NCBI RefSeq assembly: GCF_006547145.1
Contig: NZ_CP041244.1
Coordinates: forward strand, 6,820,001 to 6,884,000
DNA: 64,000 nucleotides
DNA from: Actinomadura sp. WMMA1423
GTDB taxonomy: Bacteria > Actinomycetota > Actinomycetes > Streptosporangiales > Streptosporangiaceae
Direction of reading: 5' to 3'
The translations under genes were made by a program, and so were the position numbers. Under the pieces are notes generated by a model. That model was given only the letters and a program-made list of their open reading frames with translations. It searched no databases and was not told where the DNA came from. Positions 24,491 through 33,001 of this stretch are shown piece after piece (positions within the stretch are counted from its first letter, which is position 1; every line of letters begins with the position of its first letter).

Positions 24491-26125
24491 ATGGCGGAGC
24501 TGACGATCCGTCCGGATGAGATCCGGAACGCGCTGGAGCGCTTCGTCCAGTCGTACGAGCCCGAGGCCGCCGCGCGCGAAGAGGTCGGCACCGTCGTCGA
24601 TTCCGGCGACGGTATCGCCCACGTCGAGGGCCTGCCCTCCGCGATGGCGAACGAACTCCTTGAGTTCGAGGACGGTACCCGTGGCCTGGCTCTGAACCTG
24701 GACGTGCGTGAGATCGGCGCCGTTGTCCTGGGTGACTTCAGCAAGATCGAAGAGGGCCAGAAGGTCCGCCGGACCGGCGAGGTCCTCTCGGTCCCCGTCG
24801 GCGACGGCTTCCTTGGCCGCGTCGTGGACGCGCTGGGCAACCCCCTGGACGGCAAGGGCCCGATCGAGACGACCGAGCGCCGCGCGCTCGAGCTGCAGGC
24901 CCCCACGGTCGTGCAGCGTCAGTCGGTGGGCGAGCCGCTGCAGACCGGCATCAAGGCCATCGACGCGATGACGCCGATCGGCCGCGGCCAGCGACAGCTG
25001 ATCATCGGTGACCGGCAGACCGGCAAGACGACGGTCTGCGTGGACACCATCATCAACCAGAAGGAGAACTGGGAGTCCGGCGACGAGAAGAGGCAGGTCC
25101 GCTGCATCTACGTCGCGATCGGCCAGAAGGGCTCCACGATCGCCAACGTCCGCCGCTCCCTGGAGGAGGCCGGCGCGCTGGAGTACACCACGATCGTGGC
25201 GGCTCCCGCCTCCGAGCCCGCGGGCTACAAGTACATCGCCCCCTACACCGGGTCCGCGATCGGGCAGCACTGGATGTACCAGGGCAAGCACGTCCTGATC
25301 ATCTTCGACGACCTGTCCAAGCAGGCCGAGGCCTACCGCGCGGTGTCGCTGCTGCTGCGCCGCCCGCCGGGCCGCGAGGCCTACCCCGGTGACGTCTTCT
25401 ACCTGCACTCGCGCCTGCTGGAGCGCTGCGCGAAGCTGTCGGACGACATGGGCGGCGGCTCGATGACGGGCCTGCCGATCATCGAGACCAAGGGCAGCGA
25501 CGTGTCGGCCTACATCCCGACGAACGTCATCTCGATCACCGACGGGCAGTGCTTCCTGGAGACGGACCTGTTCAACCAGGGCGTCCGGCCGGCGATCAAC
25601 GTCGGTATCTCGGTGTCCCGGGTCGGCGGCGACGCGCAGATCAAGGCGATGAAGACCGTCGCCGGAACGCTGCGCCTGGCGCTGTCGCAGTACCGCGACC
25701 TGGAGGCGTTCGCCGCGTTCGCGTCCGACCTGGACGCCGCGTCGCGCGCGCAGCTGGCGCGCGGCGCCCGGCTGGTCGAGCTGCTGAAGCAGCCGCAGGG
25801 CAGCCCGTTCCCGGTCGAGCAGGAGGTCGTGTCCGTGTGGGCGGGCACCTCCGGTGAGCTGGACGACGTCCCGGTGGCCGACATCCGCCGCTTCGAGCGC
25901 GAGTTCCTCGACTACGTCGAGCGCGAGGAGAGCGGCTTGCTGACCTCCATCCGCGAGACCGGCAAGCTCTCCGACGACGGCCTCACCCGCCTCAAGAGCG
26001 TCATCACCGAGTTCAAGCGGGGCTTCCAGACCGGCGAGGGCGAGCTGCTCGCTGAGGAGCACGTCGAGGCCATCGACGAAGAGGACGTCAAGCAGGAGAC
26101 GATCACCCGCGTCAAGAAGGGCTGA
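24491..26125 (+). CDS. atpA: F0F1 ATP synthase subunit alpha
   Basis: Non-catalytic nucleotide-binding F1 subunit, 544 residues. Walker A is GDRQTGKT (173-180). The arginine finger lies in NVISITDGQ / GISVSRVGG. The C-terminal extension of about 25 acidic residues is an actinobacterial trait resembling the mycobacterial extension that limits ATP hydrolysis. Confidence 0.98.
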   Translation: MAELTIRPDEIRNALERFVQSYEPEAAAREEVGTVVDSGDGIAHVEGLPSAMANELLEFEDGTRGLALNLDVREIGAVVLGDFSKIEEGQKVRRTGEVLSVPVGDGFLGRVVDALGNPLDGKGPIETTERRALELQAPTVVQRQSVGEPLQTGIKAIDAMTPIGRGQRQLIIGDRQTGKTTVCVDTIINQKENWESGDEKRQVRCIYVAIGQKGSTIANVRRSLEEAGALEYTTIVAAPASEPAGYKYIAPYTGSAIGQHWMYQGKHVLIIFDDLSKQAEAYRAVSLLLRRPPGREAYPGDVFYLHSRLLERCAKLSDDMGGGSMTGLPIIETKGSDVSAYIPTNVISITDGQCFLETDLFNQGVRPAINVGISVSRVGGDAQIKAMKTVAGTLRLALSQYRDLEAFAAFASDLDAASRAQLARGARLVELLKQPQGSPFPVEQEVVSVWAGTSGELDDVPVADIRRFEREFLDYVEREESGLLTSIRETGKLSDDGLTRLKSVITEFKRGFQTGEGELLAEEHVEAIDEEDVKQETITRVKKG

Positions 26126-26130
26126 CGGCC

Positions 26131-27027
26131 ATGGCCGCACAGCTACGTCAACTCCGGCAGAAGATCAAGACGGTCAAGTCGACCGCCAAGATCACTCGTG
26201 CCCAGGAGATGATCGCCACGTCGCGGATCGTCAAGGCCCAGCAGGCGGTGGCGGCCTCCAAGCCGTACGCCGACCAGATCACGCAGGCCCTGACCGCGCT
26301 GGTGAGCCACCACGTCGGGATCGACCACCCGCTGCTGGAGGAGCAGCCGACCGACAACCGCAGCGCCGTGCTGGTCATCACCAGTGACCGCGGTTTCTGC
26401 GGCGCCTACAACGCCAACGTGATCCGCGAGGCGGAATCGCTGATCAAGGCGCTGCGGGACGAGGGCCGCGAGCCGGTTCCCTACGTCGTCGGCAACAAGG
26501 CCATCACCTGGTACCGGTTCCGGGACCGGGACGTCGCCGGGTCCTGGAGCGGGTTCAGCGACCGCCCCCACTTCGGCAACGCCGAGGAGATCGGGCGGCG
26601 GCTGGCCGAGGACTTCCTCAAGACCGACGCCGAGGGCGGGGTCGGGGAGATCCACGTGGTCTACACCGAGTTCGTCTCGATGCTGACCCAGACCGTCCGG
26701 GTCGCCCGGCTGATGCCGCTGGAGATCGAGGAGGCCGAGGCCTCCAAGGTCCCGCCGGCGTACGAGTTCGAGCCGTCCGCCCAGGCCGCGCTCGACCTGC
26801 TCCTGCCGAACTACATCGAGAGCCGCATCTTCCACATGCTGCTGCAGTCGGCGGCGTCCTTCCAGGCGTCGGTCCGGCGGGCCATGAAGTCGGCGACCGA
26901 CAATGCCAACGAACTGCTCGGGGTCTACACGCGCCAGATGAACCAGGCGCGGCAGGCCGCGATCACCCAGGAAATCAGCGAGATCGTCGGTGGCGCTGAC
27001 GCGCTCGCCGATTCTGGCGGGGAGTGA
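26131..27027 (+). CDS. atpG: F0F1 ATP synthase subunit gamma
   Basis: Central rotor shaft, 298 residues. Terminal helices (AAQLRQLRQKIKTVKSTAKITRA and the C-terminal RQAAITQEISEIVGGADAL) form the coiled coil inside F1. SDRGFCGAYN is the family signature. A DGEGG-type loop (TDAEGGVGEI) is present, as in actinobacteria. 5 bp from atpA. Confidence 0.97.
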   Translation: MAAQLRQLRQKIKTVKSTAKITRAQEMIATSRIVKAQQAVAASKPYADQITQALTALVSHHVGIDHPLLEEQPTDNRSAVLVITSDRGFCGAYNANVIREAESLIKALRDEGREPVPYVVGNKAITWYRFRDRDVAGSWSGFSDRPHFGNAEEIGRRLAEDFLKTDAEGGVGEIHVVYTEFVSMLTQTVRVARLMPLEIEEAEASKVPPAYEFEPSAQAALDLLLPNYIESRIFHMLLQSAASFQASVRRAMKSATDNANELLGVYTRQMNQARQAAITQEISEIVGGADALADSGGE

Positions 27028-27034
27028 GAAGGGT

Positions 27035-28465
27035 ATGACTGCTCAGGTAGAGACGGCGACCGCGACCGGGCGCGTCGCCCGTGTCATCGGCCCGGTCGTC
27101 GACGTGGAGTTCCCCGCCGACGCCATCCCGGACATCTACAACGCGCTCAACGCCCAGGTCACCCTGGGCGGCGAGTCGAAGACCCTGACGTTCGAGGTCG
27201 CGCAGCACCTCGGCGACAACATGGTCCGGGCCATCTCCATGCAGCCGACGGACGGCCTCGTCCGCGGCGCTCCGGTCTTCGACTCCGGCGAGTCGATCAT
27301 GGTGCCGGTCGGCGACATCACCAAGGGCCACGTGTGGAACGCCCTCGGCGACGCGCTGGACGTCCCGACCGCCTCGCTGGAGGTCAACGAGCGGTGGGGC
27401 ATCCACCGCTCCGCCCCGGCGTTCGACCAGCTCGAGTCGAAGACCGAGATGCTGGAGACCGGCATCAAGGTCATCGACCTGCTGTGCCCGTACGTCAAGG
27501 GCGGCAAGATCGGCCTGTTCGGCGGCGCGGGTGTGGGCAAGACCGTCCTCATCCAGGAGATGATCCGCCGTGTCGCCCGCAACTTCGGCGGCACCTCGGT
27601 GTTCGCCGGGGTCGGCGAGCGCACCCGTGAGGGCAACGACCTCTGGGTGGAGATGGCCGAGGCGGACGTCCTCAAGGACACCGCGATGGTGTTCGGCCAG
27701 ATGGACGAGCCGCCGGGCACCCGGCTGCGGGTGGCGCTGTCCGCGCTGACGATGGCGGAGTACTTCCGCGACGTCCAGAACCAGGACGTGCTGCTGTTCA
27801 TCGACAACATCTTCCGGTTCACGCAGGCCGGCTCGGAGGTCTCCACGCTGCTCGGGCGCATGCCGTCCGCGGTGGGGTACCAGCCGACGCTGGCCGACGA
27901 GATGGGCGTGCTCCAGGAGCGGATCACCTCGACGCGCGGTAACTCGATCACCTCGATGCAGGCGATCTACGTTCCCGCCGACGACATCACCGACCCGGCG
28001 CCGCACACCACGTTCGCGCACCTGGACGCCACCACGACGCTGTCGCGGAGCATCTCCGAGAAGGGGATCTTCCCGGCGGTGGACCCGCTCGACTCCACCT
28101 CGCGGATCATGGACCCGCAGATCCTGGGGAACGAGCACTACGAGGTGGCCCAGGAAGTGATCCGGATCCTGCAGAAGTACAAGGAGCTGCAGGACATCAT
28201 CGCGATCCTCGGTATCGACGAGCTCTCCGAAGAGGACAAGGTCACCGTCCAGCGGGCGCGGCGCATCGAGCGCTTCCTGTCGCACCCGATGTACGTGGCC
28301 GAGCAGTTCACCGGCCAGCCCGGTGAGACGGTGCCGAAGGACGAGACGATCGCCTCGTTCAAGGCGCTCTCGGAGGGCAAGTACGACCATCTCCCCGAGC
28401 AGGCGTTCTTCATGTGCGGCGGCATCGAGGATGTCGAGAAGAAGGCCAAGGAGCTGGAGAAGTAG
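27035..28465 (+). CDS. atpD: F0F1 ATP synthase subunit beta
   Basis: Catalytic F1 subunit, 476 residues. Walker A GGAGVGKT (163-170), catalytic glutamate E195 in GVGERTREG, and the DELSEED-type lever ELSEEDK. ATG 27035 follows GAAGGG; a longer frame from 26990 would overlap atpG and is rejected. Confidence 0.98.
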   Translation: MTAQVETATATGRVARVIGPVVDVEFPADAIPDIYNALNAQVTLGGESKTLTFEVAQHLGDNMVRAISMQPTDGLVRGAPVFDSGESIMVPVGDITKGHVWNALGDALDVPTASLEVNERWGIHRSAPAFDQLESKTEMLETGIKVIDLLCPYVKGGKIGLFGGAGVGKTVLIQEMIRRVARNFGGTSVFAGVGERTREGNDLWVEMAEADVLKDTAMVFGQMDEPPGTRLRVALSALTMAEYFRDVQNQDVLLFIDNIFRFTQAGSEVSTLLGRMPSAVGYQPTLADEMGVLQERITSTRGNSITSMQAIYVPADDITDPAPHTTFAHLDATTTLSRSISEKGIFPAVDPLDSTSRIMDPQILGNEHYEVAQEVIRILQKYKELQDIIAILGIDELSEEDKVTVQRARRIERFLSHPMYVAEQFTGQPGETVPKDETIASFKALSEGKYDHLPEQAFFMCGGIEDVEKKAKELEK

Positions 28466-28477
28466 TCCGCTCCGGCG

Positions 28478-28509
28478 GGCCGCCCCAGGGCCTCGCGCCC
28501 GGGGCGGCC
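28478..28509 (+). other. stable hairpin in the atpD-atpC gap
   Basis: GGCCGCCCC pairs with GGGGCGGCC (9 bp), bulged A, then GGGC/GCCC with a 5-nt loop. It could attenuate or protect the mRNA, tuning atpC against atpD. Confidence 0.6.
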
Positions 28510-28543
28510 GGCCGGAACCGCTCCAGTAGTCGGAGGGAAAGAC

Positions 28544-28930
28544 GTGGCAACCCTGAAGGTCGGGCTGGTCTCGCCGGAGCGCGAGATCTGGTCCGGCGAG
28601 GCCAAGATGGTGGTCGCGCAGACCATCGAGGGCTCGCTCGGCATCCTGCCGGGGCACGCCCCGGTGCTGGGCGTCCTCCTCGACGGCAGCGTGGTGAAGA
28701 TCGAGCCCGCGGACGGCGGTGCGCCGGTCCTGGCGGCGGTCGGCAGCGGGTTCTTCTCCGTCGCGGCCAACGAGGTCTCGGTGCTGGCCGAGCAGGTCGA
28801 GCGGGACGAAGAGATCGACGTGGACGAGGCCAAGCGGGCGCTCGACGCGGCCCTGGCCGCCGAGGGCGAGGACGCGACGCCGGAGCGGCGGGCCAGGGCG
28901 CGGCTGCGCGCGGCGGGCGTCGAGGCCTGA
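28544..28930 (+). CDS. atpC: F0F1 ATP synthase subunit epsilon
   Basis: 128-residue rotor subunit that inhibits hydrolysis. N-terminal beta sandwich (LKVGLVSPEREIWSGEAKMVVAQTIEGSLGILPGHAPVLG), C-terminal helices from about residue 88. GTG start behind CGGAGGGAAA. Last core atp gene. Confidence 0.96.
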   Translation: MATLKVGLVSPEREIWSGEAKMVVAQTIEGSLGILPGHAPVLGVLLDGSVVKIEPADGGAPVLAAVGSGFFSVAANEVSVLAEQVERDEEIDVDEAKRALDAALAAEGEDATPERRARARLRAAGVEA

Positions 28931-28952
28931 GGTTCGGCGGACGGCGGGGGAC

Positions 28953-29417
28953 TTGGGCGAGCACCTGGCACTGGACGTCGGCGGGGTGCTCGCCGCGCTC
29001 GTCCTGGTGGCGGCGCTGCTGTTCGTCTCCATGGCGGTGCGCCGCTGGCTCTTCACGCGCGGCGGCGGCACCGTGGAGTGCAGCCTGCGCGAACTCCCCC
29101 GGGAGGGCGGAGCCCCCGGAGTCTGGAGGCTCGGCATCGGCCGCTACAAGGGCGATGTCCTGCACTGGCACCGCGTGTTCGGTTTCCGCAGACGGCCCCG
29201 GCAGGTGATCCACCGCCGGGGCCTCGTCGTGTCCAACCGGCGCGTCCCGGAACGGGATGAGGCCGAGGGCCTGCTCCCGGACGTGAGCGTGATCGAGGTC
29301 AGGAACGGCGAGCTGGCGGTCGAACTGGCGATGGGCGCGGCGGCCCTGACGGGCTTCCTGGCCTGGCTGGAGGCGGCCCCACCCGGCTTCCCGGTGGACC
29401 TGCCCTCCCCGGAATGA
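28953..29417 (+). CDS. DUF2550 membrane protein
   Basis: 154 residues: one N-terminal TM helix (GGVLAALVLVAALLFVSMAV), a basic stretch, then a compact domain with GGTVECSLRELP, GIGRYKGDVLHWHRVF, and the C-terminal LAMGAAALTGFLAWLEAAPPG typical of DUF2550. TTG 28953 is chosen because it lies 22 nt after atpC behind a G-rich stretch and places the TM helix at the N-terminus. The gene follows atpC in many actinobacteria; function unknown. Confidence 0.8.
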   Translation: MGEHLALDVGGVLAALVLVAALLFVSMAVRRWLFTRGGGTVECSLRELPREGGAPGVWRLGIGRYKGDVLHWHRVFGFRRRPRQVIHRRGLVVSNRRVPERDEAEGLLPDVSVIEVRNGELAVELAMGAAALTGFLAWLEAAPPGFPVDLPSPE

Positions 29418-29546
29418 GCAGGTCTGGAACGGGCTGGTAAGGCGCCGGTACTGAAACGGCATTTCCGGGCGGTCGCTGCTTGAGGCGGCCGGAGCGCGGG
29501 GTGAAGATCACGCTGGTCCGCTCCCTTCTCCGCCGCTGGAGTGCAC

Positions 29547-31196
29547 GTGCGCAAGCTCCTGACCGGCCGCAGGCTCCTCATGAGCCGCGGGCTCATCGTG
29601 GGCACGGCCGTGGCACTGCCCGCCGCGTTCCTGACCACCGCGTTCCTGCCCGCCGTGTCCGTGCCCACCGGGTCGGCGTCCACCGAGTCGGCGTCCACCG
29701 CGTCGATGTCCACCGCGTCGGCGGCCGCCGCGTTCAGGCCGGGGGATCTGCACCTGGCCGGGGCCGCGGAGGCGGGGCCGGACCTCGCCGCGCTGGTGAC
29801 GTTGAAGGACATCAAGGCGCACCTGACCGCGTTCCAGAAGATCGCCGACAGCAACGGAGGCGACCGCGCGGCGGGCGGTACCGGCTACAAGATGTCGGTC
29901 CGCTACGTCACCGGACGGCTGAGGAAGGCCGGACTGGTCCCGTTGGTGCAGAAGTTCACCTTCCCGTACTGGCGTGAACGGACGCACGCCGCGTTCGCGC
30001 GGATGGCGCCGTCCAAGGAGTCCTACAAGCGGGAGGTCGACTTCGTCACGCTGGCGTTCTCCGGGTCCGGGGACGTGACGGCGCCGGTGACGGCCGTGGA
30101 CATCCCTGCCAAGGGTGAGGGGACGAGCGGCTGCGAGGCCGGCGACTTCAAGGGCTTCACTAGGGGCTCGATCGCGCTGATCCAGCGGGGGACCTGCACG
30201 TTCGCGGCCAAGGCGGCGAAGGCGCGGGCGGCCGGCGCGTCCGCCGTGGTGATCTTCAACAAGCCGGGGGAGAAGGGGCCGGTGGAGGGCACGCTGTCCA
30301 AGCCGACCGCGTTCCCGGTCATCGGACCGTCCCACAAGGTGGGCGCGAGCCTGGTGAAGGCGGCACGGAAGGGCGGCCTCAGGCTGCGGGTGAAGACCGA
30401 CACCGCGCACGGGAGGCGTTCGTCGGAGAACGTCATCGCCGACACCCCGGGCGGGCGGGCCGACAACGTCGTGCTCGCCGGCGCCCATCTGGACAGCGTC
30501 CCCGACGGTCCGGGGATCAACGACAACGGCACCGGCGCCGCCACCCTCCTCGCCGTCGCCGGAAAGATCGACAAGCTCGGTGGGGCGGGGCTTCGCAACC
30601 GGGTGCGTTTCGCGTTCTGGGGCGCCGAGGAGGAGGGCCTGCGAGGCTCCGCGCACTACGTCCGCTCCCTGCCCGCCGCCCAGCGCGAGCGGATCGCCCT
30701 GAACCTGAACTTCGACATGCTCGGTTCGCCGAACGGCAGGCGGGGCGTCTACGACGGCGACCACTCCACCGGGACGGGCACGGCGGCGCCCGCCGGCTCG
30801 GGGGCGATCGAGTCGCTGTTCCGCCAGTACTTCGAGGGCCGTCGCCTGCCGGTGGCCGAGAGCCAGTTCAACGGGCGCTCCGACTACGGCCCGTTCATCG
30901 AGCGGGGCATCCCGGCGGGCGGGATCGACACCGGCGCGGAGGAGTTGAAGACCGCCGCCGAGGCCAAGGTGTTCGGCGGCAAGGCCGGCAAGGCGTACGA
31001 CCCGTGCTACCACGCCAAGTGCGACCGGCTGAAGAACGTCGACCTCAAGCTGCTGGACGGCAACGCCGACGGCGTCGCGCACGTCCTGCAGCACCTCGCG
31101 CGGACGACGTCCGCGGTCAACGGGGGCTCCCGTTTCGACCGGTCCCAGGACCCGTCCTACGACCCGCTGCGGCAGGGCCCGTACCTGCTCAGATAG
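29547..31196 (+). CDS. secreted M28-family aminopeptidase with PA domain
   Basis: 549 residues. A signal peptide (about 1-35) is followed by a Ser/Thr/Ala linker with 15-bp DNA repeats, then a protease-associated domain around SIALIQRGTCTFAAKAAKARAAGA, and the zinc peptidase. Zinc and catalytic residues are in GAHLDSVPDGPGINDNG, WGAEEEGLRGS, NFDMLGS, RSDYGPF and CYHAKCD. Resembles Streptomyces griseus aminopeptidase with the PA domain ahead. GGAG at 29538-29541 favours the GTG at 29547 over the GTG at 29541. Confidence 0.88.
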   Translation: MRKLLTGRRLLMSRGLIVGTAVALPAAFLTTAFLPAVSVPTGSASTESASTASMSTASAAAAFRPGDLHLAGAAEAGPDLAALVTLKDIKAHLTAFQKIADSNGGDRAAGGTGYKMSVRYVTGRLRKAGLVPLVQKFTFPYWRERTHAAFARMAPSKESYKREVDFVTLAFSGSGDVTAPVTAVDIPAKGEGTSGCEAGDFKGFTRGSIALIQRGTCTFAAKAAKARAAGASAVVIFNKPGEKGPVEGTLSKPTAFPVIGPSHKVGASLVKAARKGGLRLRVKTDTAHGRRSSENVIADTPGGRADNVVLAGAHLDSVPDGPGINDNGTGAATLLAVAGKIDKLGGAGLRNRVRFAFWGAEEEGLRGSAHYVRSLPAAQRERIALNLNFDMLGSPNGRRGVYDGDHSTGTGTAAPAGSGAIESLFRQYFEGRRLPVAESQFNGRSDYGPFIERGIPAGGIDTGAEELKTAAEAKVFGGKAGKAYDPCYHAKCDRLKNVDLKLLDGNADGVAHVLQHLARTTSAVNGGSRFDRSQDPSYDPLRQGPYLLR

Positions 31197-31199
31197 AGC

Positions 31200-31218
31200 G
31201 GCCCCGGTTCGGGGGGCC
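31200..31218. terminator. terminator between convergent M28 and DUF4097 genes
   Basis: GGCCCC (31200-31205) pairs with GGGGCC (31213-31218) around a 7-nt loop, 4 nt after the M28 stop and 4 nt before the DUF4097 stop. Confidence 0.55.
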
Positions 31219-31221
31219 CTG

Positions 31222-32154
31222 TCAGCCCGGCGTCACCGAGATGGCACCGTCGCGGGTGGTGAGCTTGATGCGCCGTGCGGACTGCGAGTCCTGGTGGATG
31301 CCCGGGTCGATCCGCTTGTCGCCGTCGGCGGACAGGTCGAGGGCGTAGGCCTCCCCGGCCGGGAGGCGCAGCCGGACCGAGCCGCTGCCGGAGACGGCCT
31401 GGACGTTCGAGGGCGGCGCGTCCAGCCGCATCGTGAGGTGGCCGTCGTTCGTCCTGGCGATGATCCGGTCGGCGGTGAGCCCGTCCAGGGTGATCGAGCC
31501 GCTGCCGGTGCCGAGGTCGGTGACGGCGGCGCGCCCGCTCACCGTGATGCGGCCGTCGGAGGTGCGGGCCTTCAGCCGGTCGGCGGTGAGGCCCCTGGCG
31601 GTGACGGAGCCGCTTCCGCTGTGCAGGTCGGCGGTGGCCGCGCGGCCCGTCACGCGCAGCGAGCCGTCGTCGGAGGTGATCGACAGCGTCGACGCGCGCA
31701 GGTCCGTCGCGCTGACCGAGCCGCTGCCGGTGCGCAGCCGCACCGCCGCGCCGAGCCCGGAGACCTCGATCGTCCCGTCCCGGCTGTCGATCTCGACGGG
31801 GGCGTCGCGCGGGACCCGGACGCGGTAGGAGGTCCCGCAGGAGCCGAACCCGATCGCGTTCGTGCCGCAGGAGGACGAGAGCGCCAGTGTGGAGCCCTCG
31901 GCGGCGTGCCGGGCCTTCGGCTTGTTCTTGTCGTTGCTCCAGTGCAGCTGCTCGGTCACCCTGATGCCGGGGGAGTCGGAGGCGGTGACCTCGATCCGCC
32001 CCCCGTTCGTGGTGATCTTCAGGCCGGTGGTCCCCGCGGGCGCGGTGTAGGTGCGGTCCTCATGGTGCCGGCCGACGCTCACGTTGCCGCAGCCGGCCAG
32101 CGCCGCCGCGGTGACGGCACCGACCGCGGCGGCGGTGGCTGTCAGGGTCCTCAC
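31222..32154 (-). CDS. DUF4097 beta-strand-repeat lipoprotein
   Basis: 310 residues. The lipobox is LAGC with C22 as the lipidated cysteine. The rest is a DUF4097-type right-handed beta repeat with recurrent GSGSV(S/T)A/DLRA-like turns (RTGSGSVSATDL, HSGSGSVTARGL, GTGSGSITLDGL), alternating with DGxIxVSG strands. Related domains occur in Lia/PspC-type envelope-stress modules. GTG 32154 follows GGGGAGAGAG. An upstream 24-bp palindrome shares 18 bp exactly with the operator before the sensor kinase at 8670, suggesting co-regulation. Confidence 0.82.
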   Translation of the reverse strand: MRTLTATAAAVGAVTAAALAGCGNVSVGRHHEDRTYTAPAGTTGLKITTNGGRIEVTASDSPGIRVTEQLHWSNDKNKPKARHAAEGSTLALSSSCGTNAIGFGSCGTSYRVRVPRDAPVEIDSRDGTIEVSGLGAAVRLRTGSGSVSATDLRASTLSITSDDGSLRVTGRAATADLHSGSGSVTARGLTADRLKARTSDGRITVSGRAAVTDLGTGSGSITLDGLTADRIIARTNDGHLTMRLDAPPSNVQAVSGSGSVRLRLPAGEAYALDLSADGDKRIDPGIHQDSQSARRIKLTTRDGAISVTPG

Positions 32155-32243
32155 GTGCTCTCTCCCCGCTGTCGGCGTGCGCCCGTACGGTGCAAGCCTC
32201 CTCCAGACGCCGCGGGCGTCGCCAGGAGGGGAGCCGGTCAACG

Positions 32244-32267
32244 GGGGGTGGGGTTAGCCCCACCCCC
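32244..32267. promoter_or_regulatory. 24-bp palindromic operator candidate upstream of the DUF4097 gene
   Basis: GGGGGTGGGG-TTAG-CCCCACCCCC, 10-bp perfect arms. Its inner 18 bp equal 8565-8582. Minus-strand TACGGG (32187-32182), inside ACCGTA-like context shared with the kinase promoter, begins 68.5 bp from the centre. Confidence 0.5.
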
Positions 32268-32315
32268 TCAGCGCCCCAGGGCACCCGCCCCGGGGAACCT
32301 CAGGAACGTCGTGCC

Positions 32316-32930
32316 TCAGCGCTCCCCGCCGGGCTTCCAGAGGACGTCGCCGTGCTCGGCGTTGGCGACGCGGCAGAGGATGAACAGCAGGTCCGACAGC
32401 CGGTTGAGGTACTTGGCCGCCAGCGGGTTCACGCCGCCCTCGGTCGCGGAGCCGGCGGAGCCGTGGGCCTCGATCGCCGCCCAGGCGGAGCGCTCGGCGC
32501 GGCGGGTCACCGTCCGGGCGACGTGCAGGAGTGCGGCGCCGGGCGTCCCGCCGGGCAGTATGAAGCTGCGCAGCGCCGGAAGCTCGGCGTTGTGCTCGTC
32601 GCAGGCCGCTTCCAGCCGCTCGATGTAGGACGGCTCGATGCGCAGCGGCGGGTACTCCGGGTCGGGGACGACGGGCGCGCACAGGTCGGCGCCCACGTCG
32701 AACAGGTCGTTCTGGACGAGGGTCAGCAGCGTGACCAGGGGCTCGGGCAGCGATCCGAGCGCGAGCGCCGTGCCGATCGCGGCGTTGGCCTCCTCCACGT
32801 CGGCGTACGCGGCGAGGCGCGGGTCGGTCTTGGACGTGCGGGACGCGTCGCCGAGCGCCGTCGTGCCCTCGTCCCCGGTACGGGTGTAGATCCGGGAGAG
32901 CACGACGGGATTGTCCCTGTTCTTCGCCAT
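32316..32930 (-). CDS. pduO: cob(I)alamin adenosyltransferase, PduO type
   Basis: Adds the 5'-deoxyadenosyl group of ATP to cob(I)alamin or cobyrinate diamide. 204 residues. The N-terminal ATP-binding motif RIYTRTGDEGTTALGD is intact, as are VARTVTRRAER and YLNRLSDLLFILCR. TAGGCT (32943-32938) lies 7 nt before the ATG, so the mRNA is probably leaderless. Divergent from the GMC oxidoreductase. Confidence 0.93.
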   Translation of the reverse strand: MAKNRDNPVVLSRIYTRTGDEGTTALGDASRTSKTDPRLAAYADVEEANAAIGTALALGSLPEPLVTLLTLVQNDLFDVGADLCAPVVPDPEYPPLRIEPSYIERLEAACDEHNAELPALRSFILPGGTPGAALLHVARTVTRRAERSAWAAIEAHGSAGSATEGGVNPLAAKYLNRLSDLLFILCRVANAEHGDVLWKPGGER

Positions 32931-32937
32931 GAGCAGC

Positions 32938-32943
32938 AGCCTA
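32938..32943 (-). promoter_or_regulatory. -10 of leaderless pduO promoter
   Basis: TAGGCT on the minus strand, 7 nt upstream of the ATG at 32930. Confidence 0.45.
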
Positions 32944-32973
32944 GCCCTGCCGCTGGTAGAAGCTCGTTCGGTA

Positions 32974-32990
32974 GGGTCTTGGAAAGACCC
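32974..32990 (+). promoter_or_regulatory. inverted repeat before the GMC oxidoreductase
   Basis: GGGTCTT-GGA-AAGACCC, perfect 7-bp arms, overlapping a possible -10 (TAGGGT 32972-32977) and just before GGAGG. Operator or leader hairpin. Confidence 0.4.
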
Positions 32991-33001
32991 CGGAGGCCGC
33001 C

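Noticed and set aside
26990..27034. 15-codon N-terminal extension of atpD
   Set aside because: Would overlap atpG, and the ATG at 27035 with GAAGGG gives the normal N-terminus.
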